This document shows positions 1-10,105 of a DNA stretch of 64,000 nt, in pieces (the stretch's first letter is position 1; every line of letters begins with the position of its first letter). The translations under genes were made by a program, and so were the position numbers. Under the pieces are notes generated by a model. It made no database searches. It was not told the origin of the DNA and saw only the letters and a list, made by a program, of their open reading frames with translations. The DNA is taken from positions 224,152,994-224,216,993 of the forward strand of contig OX352772.1 in NCBI GenBank assembly GCA_947095535.1, given 5' to 3'. The DNA comes from Poecilobothrus nobilitatus. Its lineage: Eukaryota > Arthropoda > Insecta > Diptera > Dolichopodidae.

Positions 1-2
1 CA

Positions 3-143
3 GGCTATATAGCATTTAATAAACTCTCAAAATGTCCTTGTGAACTATGTGAGGAAATACTCAGAAAACCAGATGAAGTTTTAACATGCCCATCTGAATT
101 TTTGATTTTTGCCAAAAATTATGCCACTATACTACTTTTATAA
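3..143 (+). pseudogene. P/THAP-type DNA transposase, C-terminal fragment
   Basis: A 46-codon frame is open from the window edge to a TAA at 141-143. It reads GYIAFNKLSKCPCELCEE and then a second cysteine in a TCPSE context. A 'GY(I/V)A..KL...C..C...L' block close to the C-terminus is what I recall from P-element/THAP9-like transposases, where a Cys pair follows the RNase-H-like core. No THAP domain or catalytic core is in the window because the gene continues to the left. The protein would cut and join DNA at element ends in the nucleus. Family assignment is from memory of the motif only. Another transposase superfamily with a similar tail is possible. Confidence 0.4.
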
Positions 144-1489
144 TCTTTGATAATATTTAGTCTGTAAATCATAAAAATTTTAAAGATTAAAAAAAAATAA
201 TCACACATACATAGGTACATATATATGTATAAACTTTTACCCAAATTCAATTTTTTCTTTACATTTAAACTCAAGTAAAACATAAACAACACAAAAAAAA
301 TTGACGATGAATATTGAAAAACGAAAACAGAAACAAAAGTTCGATAGTTTGCTTTTACAGAATTAATTATGTACAGATATTTTAAAGTAAAAGTTTAAAA
401 GAATAAAATTATGTATACGGAATAAGAATTTGCTTAAAAAAATGAATACAGAATACAATTGCTAAAAGCTAATTGCAATCATAACATAACATTATACAAT
501 CAAACTCGTGCAAATTTTTAAAATCGATTTGTCAAAATTGAAAAAAGACAGAGACAAGAGTATATTAGAGTCAGAATTCATAATTTAATAAAAAAACTTT
601 AATAAAAATGTTAAAGAATTTGATATAACACATAAAATGTTAAGTGTCCAACATTTGTAAAAAATAAATATAATATATTTTAAAATCCTATTTTGATTCC
701 TTATACTTTTCTCTACAGCTTCAAATTGGTGTAGAGTGAGAGTGACCCATCTTATTGTAATAGATAATCTTTGATTAATATTATATTAGACTCTTCTAAT
801 AATAGTTCTAACAAATCCCCATTCAATCACTTACATTAAAAATTGGAGCAGAACATCGCAATGCGATTACTTTACGATCTCATTGAGTACATTTTCTGAA
901 TATCAATCAATACATATAAATCTACGATAGGTATATTTTCTCATTATTGAGTATAATTTCTGAGATCCTACCACGATAAGCTTAATTTGAAAATAATAGC
1001 GGACAGCATATTACAATAATGTCGCATTTACACTTATCGTAGACATATCGGCGATAATAACTTGTCACAAAACTCTTACTGGGATTATGTTAGTTAATTA
1101 CTATAAAGATATTATGAACCTGGATATGAGTAAAACTAAACTTTTAGTTTTTTGTTAAACACACTCCACTTAACTTTTTTTTTGTTTTGTATGAAAAAAT
1201 TTTTTTTTTATTAAATTAACAAGTTATTTTACTAGAATAGAATTATAAAAGGTTAATACCATTAAAATGTGAAAAAAAAGTTTATTTGATATTTTTGATA
1301 ATTTTTTTTAAACTTTATTGGAAATCATATAATGGAATCTGAATTAAAAAAAAAATTGTCGATTATATTCTTATATTATGTACATATAAATGAATATTTT
1401 TATTTATTTATTTAATTTTTCCTAAAATTGTTTTTACAAATTACGTAAAATATTTTATTTATTTTTATGACAGATAATCATTCCAGTCA
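144..1489. other. AT-rich stretch without recognisable gene
   Basis: I see no convincing coding sequence. The bases around 736-790 include an 18-base run (TAATAGATAATCTTTGAT) that recurs on the opposite strand near 38770-38790, with weaker similarity on both sides, so part of this stretch may be a dispersed repeat or the noncoding end of the transposon whose coding tail lies at 3-143. Confidence 0.4.
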
Positions 1490-1693
1490 GTCCATTGTTT
1501 AACTGGTGCCGGAATGACGTTTGTTTATGAACTTGATATCTATCCTAGACACGCATTTGTTTCTTTGGCTATGTTTTATCTTGTAAAAATACGCTGCGTT
1601 CATATTGGAGAATGCTATTGAAAGAGTTTCTGCTGATGTTGTGCCTCTATAGCTGCAGTAGAGTTAAACTAGTTAAACTATTTTGAATGTAGG

Positions 1694-3115
1694 TTATCGC
1701 TTTAGCAGTGAATGTTTGCTAGCATTTTGAACGCCCTGTGGCAATCTGTTATATATCCTTATAGCTGGTGGTAATAGACTATTTAGGTCTTTCTGCGTTC
1801 TACTGAATGGGATGTTTAACATTTGGCTTATTCTCGTGTTTCTACCAGTAACATCATCTCTTATTGTGAGCTGCTGATTACTTTTTATTAGATCATATTT
1901 CATTTTATAAATATATTTAGCCTTTTCTAGAGCTGCAATGTTATGTAGTTTTTCCAGATTCAGCTCTCGATACAGAAGTGTTGAACTATATAATCGGTTA
2001 TAGCTAAATAATATTTTAATGGCTGTAGTCACTATCCCATCGCATCGATTTAATAATGTCTGAGCTCCAGAGGACCAGTTTATAATGTTGTATCTTATGT
2101 GGGAAACAAGTGTGAATTCAGCAGTAGTTAGGGTGTTTTCAGTTTAGACACAGTTCTGATCTTCTGATAACGCTAATAAATGGCAATATTTTTGGGCTGA
2201 TGTGCCTGATGTGTTCCTCCCATTGCAGTTGACCATCTAGTATAACCCCCAGATGTTTTGTGTATAAAACTTGCTCAAGATGAATGTTGTTCATGTAGAT
2301 ACTAGGTACAATAGTGTCTTTAGTTTTATTTTTGAAGATCATAACTTTTGTCTTCTCTTTGTTTATTGTGAGCTTGTTGCCAATGGCCCACTGAATAAAT
2401 CTGTTAAGTTCTTTATTCGCTATTGTTTCCAGGTCCAGGTTCGTACTTGCATTAAACAAAAGACAAGTGTCATCAGTGTATATATTATAGTATACTATAA
2501 TTTTGCCGTTTAAGATGTTTTGGATATACAAGAGATTGGGCCTAAATTTTATCCCTGTGGCAGCCCACATTGTAGATACCGGACTTCGCTAATGTAATTG
2601 CTATTTTTAGTTAGTACAGTTCTATCACACAGGTAAATTTTAATTATTTCTTTAGATCTTCCTCTTATTCTCAATTCATCAATTCTCCCCAAAAGTATGA
2701 TTTACAGTATCGAAGGCTTTTTTCATGTTTATGAAAATTGCTGCTCCGTAGTTGTCTTTGTTCAGATATTCATTTATATAGCTCATATCTGCTATTGCGG
2801 TTTCCGTACCACTCGAATTTTGGAATCTAAACTGATATTTATCGAAGTCACAAGTATTAATAATAAAATACAATATTCGTTTGTTGAGAGTATACGTTGG
2901 CGGATACACTTAAAATTGCTATTGGTCGATATTTACTAGATTCACATGTCGTCCCTTTCTTATAGAATGGTACTACTACAGTGTTTTTTAACATCTCCGG
3001 AAAAATTCCGGTTTCAAACATTTTATTTATAAGGATCGCCAAAACTGGAGATATTATCGAACCAATGCATTTTAGATCTTTAGCTGTAATGCCATCATAA
3101 CCGCATCCGATTTCA
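1694..3115 (-). pseudogene. element A reverse transcriptase
   Basis: Minus-strand blocks in RT order: fingers with YRPIAILS (about 2930-2960), motif A region AAIFINMKKAFDTVNH (about 2700-2750), palm motif YTDDTCLL (about 2480-2460), thumb block TKHLGVILDGQLQWEEHI (about 2270-2220), and a C-terminal segment ending near 1694 with RIYNRLPQG. The motif A aspartate is replaced by Asn (FINMKKAFD), and the second Y.DD position keeps both Asp. Frames change between blocks. The enzyme would copy element RNA at a nicked chromosomal site. The missing Asp and the frameshifts make it dead. Confidence 0.75.
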
Positions 3116-3234
3116 AAGTGTTATATTGAATTGAATTATATTGAATTACAGAATTGCTTATAGTAAAATTTATTATAGTTCATAGTTTTAATTATCATCG
3201 ACCTTATCGGACTACTAGGCCATTTCACCCATGT

Positions 3235-3500
3235 TATATTGATTTTCAGGATCTTGTGGTCTAAAAGAGCTATCTCTTCCAATGTTAAATCAAATTTGTA
3301 ATTAGCAGGGTGCGTACTAGTAATAATACGGTTGATAATAGTGCAGCTGGTCGATGTGATTGTGTCAGCTACGAAAAAGAGATTTTTGTACTTAATATGC
3401 TTGTTGCCGGGTTGTTTTTTATGAATATGTTGATGTCGTCCATTTTGTTCTTATGCTGCGGGTATTCATATAAGCAATAGCTATCATGTTATTATCAACC
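3235..3500 (-). pseudogene. element A endonuclease remnants (start and end only)
   Basis: Near 3495-3410 (minus) the sequence reads a start-like block (AYMNTRSIRTK and, after a frame change, MDDINIFIKNNP) like the beginning of an APE endonuclease. Near 3290-3250 it reads LLDHKILKINI, which resembles the terminal S-D-H motif of that domain. The roughly 200 residues that should lie between are absent, so an internal deletion removed the catalytic centre. This is an inference from two short motifs. Confidence 0.45.
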
Positions 3501-3559
3501 GCCATTGATCTATAACTTACAGCAAAGAGTGTTCCCATTAATCACAGTTGTATAATATT

Positions 3560-4060
3560 TTAGATTTGACAAATTCCATGTGCTTAATATAAGTAGGACA
3601 TTCTTTGCTAATAGCAACGTGATCATGCCATTCGAGGCTTTTGAACTTGCAGTTGCAGCATTACATCTTGTTTTCTTTGCAGGTCCAAGTACCATGTGCT
3701 TTCCCACACTTTCCACAACATATTTGACGAAACCAGTTAGCAACGTAATGTCCAAAATCATAACAGTTACTGCATCTTGGCGCGTATAGGTGTTTCCAAA
3801 CGATATTAATGTATTTATCCACAACTTTCCTAAAGATTAACTGACCACCTCCGAGTATAACAAACGCTCCTATTGCTGGAGTGAATCCATTCTTGTTGCT
3901 AGTTGGTCTATTTCGGACTCAATGGTTTCAATGCTATGTTGAACTTTTCTATATGTTAGACTTAAAAATAGCACATTCTTCGCGTAACCAGGTAAAGTGG
4001 TCGAGGACTTCTTGATCTGCTAATTTCTCCTGTAGTTCGTCATAATAATATCTTTATTAT
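3560..4060 (-). pseudogene. element A ORF1 (gag-like) with three zinc knuckles
   Basis: Starting near 4055 the minus strand reads a charged, helix-like block (YYDELQEKLADQEVLDHF). After a frame change it reads YINIVWKHLYAPRCSNC and then three CCHC-type knuckles between about 3784 and 3585. In the first (CSNC...H) the last cysteine is replaced by Trp. The second (CGKC...H....C) is intact. The third (CCNC...WHDHV..SKEC) follows an in-frame TAA. Such proteins bind element RNA and form the ribonucleoprotein in Jockey and I-type retrotransposons. The stops and the lost cysteine make it nonfunctional. Confidence 0.65.
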
Positions 4061-4070
4061 TTTTGATATG

Positions 4071-6084
4071 TTTAAATTATTTACAAAATGAAGATTATTT
4101 CTCAACTGTAAGAAACTATCTCGCGACATAACATCTGCAGTTTAATCAATTCCCATTAATTTATTCCAATACACGCGCAAGTTTCGAAATTTTGTTTGCT
4201 GCCAAATTTCGAAACATCCCCATTTTAAGAGCACTTGTATTTTTAAACGATATATTCTATTATATGTAAAAAAATGTAAAAATTATAAAAAATAACACAC
4301 AATATTTTCGTAATAAATTCTTATTTATTTTAAATAATTCAAAATAGTTATTTATAATTTTATTTCTTTTATATTTTTCTTTTACTTTTCTGTCTTCCTA
4401 TTCTTACTTTCTTTTGTTTTCTCTTGTCGATTCTTCTTCAATTCAAAGTATGACTTGTTAGTTCAGCGTCTTCTTCCGAAAAGAAATTTTAAATTAGTCA
4501 AAATTATATGTGCTGTTTTTTGACACAAACACAATATTGGAATATTGAAATAATATTCCAGGGCAGCCCATCGTATGACATTTGTTTTAGTGTTGGTACT
4601 TCTCAAGAATTTAGTGTTGATACATTTCAGCCCTTTTTGATTCCACATATATAAAAAATTTATATAATTTAATAAAAAAAATATTTTTGACAATCCTTAA
4701 TTTCATTAATTTTTGTTCTCAAAAAATTTGACATTAACTATGAATTTTTCAAATTTTTTTTAGTTGACATATTATCTAATAGACAAAAAAACTTATGTTT
4801 TTTTTTTGTTCAATTTATCTTATTTATTAAAAATGTTCGTGATCTTCTATGTAGTTTAGTGTTATTTTTTTTTTTTTTTTTTTTTTTGTTCAATAAATTC
4901 AACAAAATTTTATTAGAATAAATTGTACATAATATAAACCAACTTTTACTTAATAAATTTCTAACTTTTTCTTAATTACTTGAAAAAGGAAAAAAATAAG
5001 AATAACATCAATTCAATATAATTAATTAAATCTAACAACAAGTGGTATTAAGTGTAACAATAAAAGATTCTAACAATGTAAAAAATTTAGCATCACAAAC
5101 CAAAATATTTCTAAATAAATTTTTCCTTTATTAACCTAAATCATCAAAATATATTACATAAAATTCACTACATATATATTACAATTAAAAGCAAATATCA
5201 TCATCATTAAACATTAAACATTAATTATACATAAAAACAAAATATTAATACGGATACAACATAACCTAAAATTGCATTGGATTTTTATATGCTGAATTTT
5301 TCTTCTTTCAAATCAACTTTCAACACACATCAGAACTTCAACTTATTTTGCATTTGTATAAGAATAAATACTTTTTTCACATATAATTTATTATAATAAC
5401 ACTCTTTATTCAATAATTTCAATTAAACTAAATTAATATCAAATAATTTCTAAAATATTGTAAAGAAAAAAAAAAAAACAGAGAAAAGAAAATATCATTT
5501 TAAGTTTTTACTATAATTTAATCACTCAATTTATTTTTAATATCTTTTTAATTATATCTTAAAATATTGTAAAAAACATTTAAATTCTTATTTTAAATTA
5601 TGGTTTTGGATTATATGAATAATATTTTAGATTTGTTTACTACCAACTAAAACACTAGATTTTTTATAATTTCTTTTCCTTTATAATTTTAAATTTATCT
5701 TAATTAATTTTTTTTAAATCTGTTTACTCACTATCTTAATTTTAATTTAAATACTAATTTTTTTATTTTTTTTGTTTTATTTTTTATTTTTCTTTTAATT
5801 TAAAAACACAATATTTATTTTAAAAACACAAAAATTATTTTATGTTAGTTATACTATTGTTTACATACTTTTCTTGAAAAAAGAAAAAAAGACACAGATG
5901 TGTAATATGTTCCCTTTGTACTACAACTTTCCCTTTCTTTTAAATTATTTTTTAATAAAATTAATTCTTTTCTATTTACTCCTATTTCATTCAAATGAAA
6001 AAATTAGAAATAAAATTTAAAATTAAATATTTTATTAACTGCGGTTGTTGTCTCGACTAATTATTAGTGGTGGATATAAATTAA
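4071..6084. other. AT-rich intergenic DNA with one hairpin
   Basis: No gene was recognised. A perfect 12-base inverted repeat, GTTTCGAAATTT at 4181-4192 and its complement at 4204-4215, with an 11-base loop, stands out. Long T tracts lie near 4867-4888 and 6211-6227. The rest is low-complexity A/T sequence. Confidence 0.5.
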
Positions 6085-9000
6085 ATATTCCTTGTATATG
6101 ATAAGGTATTATAAACTGTGATATACAATTAGTGTTTTTTTTGTATCCAATTCTAATTTACGATGTATGACGAATTACGTTTCTGATTATTTCTATTATT
6201 TAGTATTACTTTTTTTTTTTTTTTTTTAATATGTTATAATTCTTTTTTCTTTCAAAAGGGAATTATAATATATTGTAATTCCTTTTGTTTTAATTTTTTA
6301 ATTAAATTAAATTAAATCAATTAAATTCTATAATATAAATTTTATTTTCCGTTGCAATATTGTATTACCATATTGTATGGCCAACAATTCTATTAATTTT
6401 TGCAATATTCGTGGTCTCGCATCAAACTTTTGCGCCGTAGGGGCACACTTATTCTCAGAAAGGCCGGCGTTGTTAGCACTATGCGAGACTCAAGTTAAAG
6501 ACGATAGTATTAATTTTAATATTAAGGGCTATTCCTTGATTTCGCATTTCATCACCCACAGAGATGTCGCTTTATATATTCGTTCTGATGTAACTTTCAA
6601 CACCCTTCACAATCTAAAAGGCTCCAACCATATTTTTCAATATATATGGATTAAACTACGTGTTGAAAAGTCTACAATATTTTTCTGTTTTTTATGCAGA
6701 TCTCCCCAAGCAAGTGAGTCTGAAACAGCTGTTGTCATTGAAGAACTATCAGATAGCATCAACTCAATCCTGATCCAACACCCTGATGCTGAAATTGTTA
6801 TCGCTGGTGACTTCAATGTTCACAACAAAAACTGGCTCCATTATTCTAGTCACAATTCACCAGAAGGCAGGCAAGTTTAACTATTCTCAAATCTCTTCCA
6901 ACTTTCTCAACTTGTTAGAAACCCAACGAGGATTCCAGATAAAAAAGGCCATAATCAACGTCTGCTGGACTTATTTCTAACCACAAATCCAGAAAAATAC
7001 ACAATTTCTGTTAACTCTCCGTTTGGTAACTCCGACCACTGCCTTGTTAAAACCAGTTTCTCAAGAGGTATATCTGCTTGTACGAGCCTAACCCCAAAAA
7101 GATTAGTCTGGCATTGCAATTGGACTAACTGGGATCGCTTGAATCATTTTTTAAAAGGCTTAGACTGGTCTGTATACTTTCGTCAAAGAAATGTTGATCG
7201 TTTTGCTGATGCCATTAGTAAAATTATAATGCTAGGTATGAAACTGTTCATACCTAGATCGTATAAGTCTGTTAAATCAAATACCACGTAATGGTTTAAT
7301 GACATTTGCAAAAGGGCCATCAGAAATAAAGAGGAAAAGTTTAAGCTTTACAAGACTAATATTTCGGAGGCATCACGTAGAAGTTATAAAGTGGCTCGAA
7401 ATGATTGTAAAAAAATTATCAGTCAACAAAAGTTCCTGCATAACCAGAACATAAAATTGAAGCATAAAATTCTCCACCAACCCAACTGGAATCGTTGTTT
7501 TTAGAGATTTGCAAAAAATGTTAAGCAGAACTTTTGTAAATCTTCATTTCCTTCCTTGATTGATAATTACTCTATCATATCAGATTCAGCTGGTGAAGCT
7601 AACTTGTTTGCAAAACTTTTTGCGGCAAATTCCACACTCCCTTCTACAACTCAACTACCGCCATCAATTTCTGAAGTTGATCGCTCCTGCAGATTTGGGA
7701 AAGTTTACTTCAGGAATCGAGCTGTGAAAGTTCTGAAGAATCTGAATGAAAAAAAGTCTACTGGCCCTGATGGAATCTCCGCCGTGGTTCTGAAAAATAC
7801 TGCCTTCTCCATTTCGAAACCTCTGCGCAACCTTTTTTACCTTTCGTTTTCGACTGGTATTTATCCTAGTCAGTGGAAGGTTGCTCATGTTTCCCCAATT
7901 CCCAAAAAAAGTGACAAAAGCGAACCCTCAAACTATAGACCTATAGCTATCATTTCGATAATTTCCAAAGTTATGGAAACAATTATCAACTCCAAGCTAA
8001 AGAAATATTTAGACGATAGGGGTAACTTACATGATCGCCAAGACGGTTTTAGATGCAACCGATCCACTGGTGATCTTGTGACATATCTCAGTGGTAAACT
8101 TAACAGCAGCATTCACTCCTCTGGTGAATGTACTGTTGTTGCTCTTGATATTTCGAAAGCTTTTGATCGAGTATGGCATGCTGCTCTGTTGAACAAATAT
8201 CAAGCTCGAATCGTTGTATTCGTGTTCTCGTCGACGGCTACACGTATGACACATTTCAAATAAAAGCTGGCGTTCCACAAGGATCCGTCCCTGCACCTAC
8301 TCTCTTTTTGATTTTTATCAACGATCTTCTATCTTCAACTTTCAAACCAATTCACAGTTTCGCCAACGACAGCACTCTGGTGGCATCTTATAATTTTCCG
8401 AGAAAGTCAGATGCCACAACCCCCGCAATTGAAATAGCTAGACTATCTATGACCAATACGGTTAATAATGATCTATCTAAAATCGCTAGTTGGGGCTCCA
8501 ACAACAGAGTGGAATTTAATTTTTCCAAAACCCAATGCTGTCTCATAACATTAAAAAAAACGAATTATAATCCTAATCTGAGGTTTCTCGAGGAAATCGT
8601 GCACTGATCAGAAAACTTGAACATTTTGGGCATGCAGCTAAATCAAAAAATGATATGGAATGATCATATTTTTGATATAGAGAAAAGTGCTGCCAAATCC
8701 TTGGGTTTTCTCTTTAGGTGTAAATCGTATTTCTCTTCAAGAGACTTGTCCAAAATCTAAGATGGAATATAACTCACATATTTGGAGTGGCGCCTCATCC
8801 ACTTCCTTAAACTTTCTCGATCGAGTTCAAAAACGCGCCATTCGTCTAATTAATGACCCCATTGTGAGTAATTCTATAGCCCCGCTCGACATCCGTCGTA
8901 ATATAGGAGCTCTTTCTCTTTTTTATAGATATTTTGTTGGTAATGACACTTGCTCAGTTGAAATAAAATCACTGATGCCTCCTCTGAAACAATTCCAACG

Positions 9001-9345
9001 CACCACAAGAGGAGCAGTAAATGCGCATTCCTACTATGTGGAACTACCTAAGTGGTACTGTACTGGTTATAGCAATTTGTTTGTTGTTAGAACTGCAAAA
9101 ATATGGAATTTATTAGCATCCAGCGTATTCCCAAAAGTTGGCGGTTTTGGTATTTACAATTTGCCCAAATTTAAGAAGAATCTCAACAGATTCTTCCCAA
9201 ATTTACCTTTCAACTCCCCGTTATCCTCATTTGTTCCATTCCTATTCCATCCCATATAATCACAACTACTTCAAGTACAAAGGATCATATTCCTAGTTTG
9301 TGGTTTTAGAATAAAAAAAAAAATAAAAAAAATAAAAAAGTTTTA
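6085..9345 (+). mobile_element. non-LTR retrotransposon B1 ('NIRGL' family), near full length
   Basis: A 5' leader (from about 6085) shares the block around ATAAGGTATTATAAACTG (6101-6118) with the leader of a second copy at 11880. It is followed by an endonuclease-RT coding region (6377-9259) and an A-rich tail (9310-9345). The 'CNIRGL' start and the 'STGDLVTYL' and 'PIHSFA.DSTL' blocks define a family that also has copies at 12139 (B2) and 61742-64000 (B3). I believe this belongs to the CR1/Jockey group (Daphne/Crack-like), but that is recollection. No separate ORF1 was found. The insertion lies directly upstream of the hugin-like exons. Confidence 0.8.
6377..9259 (+). pseudogene. B1 endonuclease-reverse transcriptase ORF
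   Basis: The APE endonuclease starts at ATG 6377 (CNIRGLASNF), keeps the E of ALCETQV and AGDFNVHNKNW (about 6805-6835), and ends with FGNSDHCLV near 7022-7048. A linker region (7050-7550) contains in-frame stops. RT runs from 7556: TGPDGISAVVLKN, YRPIAIISI, LDISKAFDRVWH (about 8145-8180). About 20 residues are lost and the frame changes near 8205. RT then continues with GVPQGSVPAPTLF and SFANDSTLVA. The first Asp of the palm FADD motif is Asn here, so polymerase activity is lost. The C-terminal block RAIRLINDP is at about 8845. B3 has the same region largely uninterrupted, which confirms the order. Confidence 0.85.
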
Positions 9346-9682
9346 TTTTAATTATTAATTTTATGTAAGTTAAAGTAAAAAACTTTTTTCCTTTTCTGAA
9401 ATTTTAATTTGAAATTTGTATATTTTTTTCATCAATTTTTATGTATCTTTTGTAAATCGTTAAAATAGAAAAAATCCAACAAATGTCGAGCTAATTAATT
9501 AGATATAAGGTCTTTTGCGTTATAATTGAGCTTCAAACAAAAAATAAACTATTTTAGAAAGTTAAACATCAATCCATATACTTTAACATAATGATAAATT
9601 TTAGTTATAAATTGTAATGATTTATGTCTCTTCTTTTGCTTTATTACATTTTTTTAATATTTTTATTATTATATTTTTCTAG
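9346..9682 (+). other. probable intron or 5' region upstream of the hugin-like exons
   Basis: AT-rich sequence between the B1 tail and the first visible hugin-like exon. It ends in a pyrimidine-rich tract and AG (9659-9682), a good splice acceptor. A hydrophobic reading from ATG 9624 into the exon (residues 2-18 nearly all Leu, Ile, Phe, Tyr) could instead be a signal peptide. The two readings cannot be separated by sequence alone, because a T-rich acceptor always reads as hydrophobic residues in this frame. Confidence 0.45.
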
Positions 9683-10052
9683 ATTCAAAGGACCAATAAA
9701 TCGAGAAGCATTATCACGAAATTACTATGATCTTCTGCAGGAAAAGCCATTACCTAACAATACATCATTGGAAAAATTACCTCTAAGAGTTTTAAAACAA
9801 CTTATATGGCTGCTTAAAATATGTAATTTAAAATTTAGAAAAATGCTCAAATTATAAGCTTTTTTTTTAGTACAAAACTGTGCTGGTTCTACTGATATCA
9901 TCCCTCTTCGAAGAGGAAGACAAGCTACATACGATGATAATGATCGAATTGAGTTTACTCCAAGAATGGGTAAAAAATCTATACCATTCAAACCCAGACT
10001 AGGTAAAAGAAATTTCAATAAAGACAACAATTTTCCTGAATCCTATTTTTAA
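9683..10052 (+). CDS. hug: hugin/pyrokinin neuropeptide precursor, two 3' exons
   Basis: Exon 9683-9822 and exon 9871-10052 are joined by a 48-base GT-AG intron, and the split codon (1+2 bases) keeps one frame to a TAA at 10050-10052. The second exon reads a furin-like RRGR site, then a peptide ending FTPRM-Gly-Lys-Lys (9954-9977), directly followed by SIPFKPRL-Gly-Lys-Arg (9978-10010). Gly plus a dibasic pair is the standard signal for C-terminal amidation and cleavage. FxPRL-amides are pyrokinins. The SxPFKPRL form is that of the fly hugin gene, whose peptide is released by brain neurons controlling feeding. The first exon (GPINREALSRNYYDLLQ) would be spacer in the propeptide. The first peptide ends in PRM rather than PRL. 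The secretion signal is either an unseen upstream exon or the hydrophobic stretch from ATG 9624. No stop or frameshift is seen. Confidence 0.8.
9823..9870 (+). other. 48-base intron in the hugin-like gene
   Basis: Begins GTAATT and ends with an unbroken T run and TAG. Removing it joins a T to TA, giving Leu and keeping the frame. The size is at the lower limit for fly introns. If it were retained, translation would stop at 9855-9857 before the peptides, so splicing is needed. Confidence 0.7.
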
Positions 10053-10099
10053 TTTTTTTCGCAAGACTAATATAATATTCAGTACTATATTACAATATA

Positions 10100-10105
10100 A
10101 ATAAA
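10100..10105 (+). promoter_or_regulatory. AATAAA polyadenylation signal of the hugin-like gene
   Basis: The first AATAAA after the stop codon lies 48 bases downstream of it, a normal spacing. In DNA this AT-rich such hexamers are common, so the assignment rests on position. Confidence 0.45.

Larger units (their letters stand above)
1490..4070 (-). mobile_element. degenerate non-LTR retrotransposon A (APE/RT type)
   Basis: Read on the minus strand the order is ORF1 coiled region and zinc knuckles (about 4060-3560), two small endonuclease remnants (3500-3235) and a reverse transcriptase (3115-1694). That is the normal gene order of I/Jockey/CR1-group retrotransposons. Most of the endonuclease is missing, and the frame changes at least four times, so this is an old dead copy. 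The 3' boundary near 1490 is a guess from where coding similarity stops. The clade cannot be fixed by eye. Confidence 0.75.
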
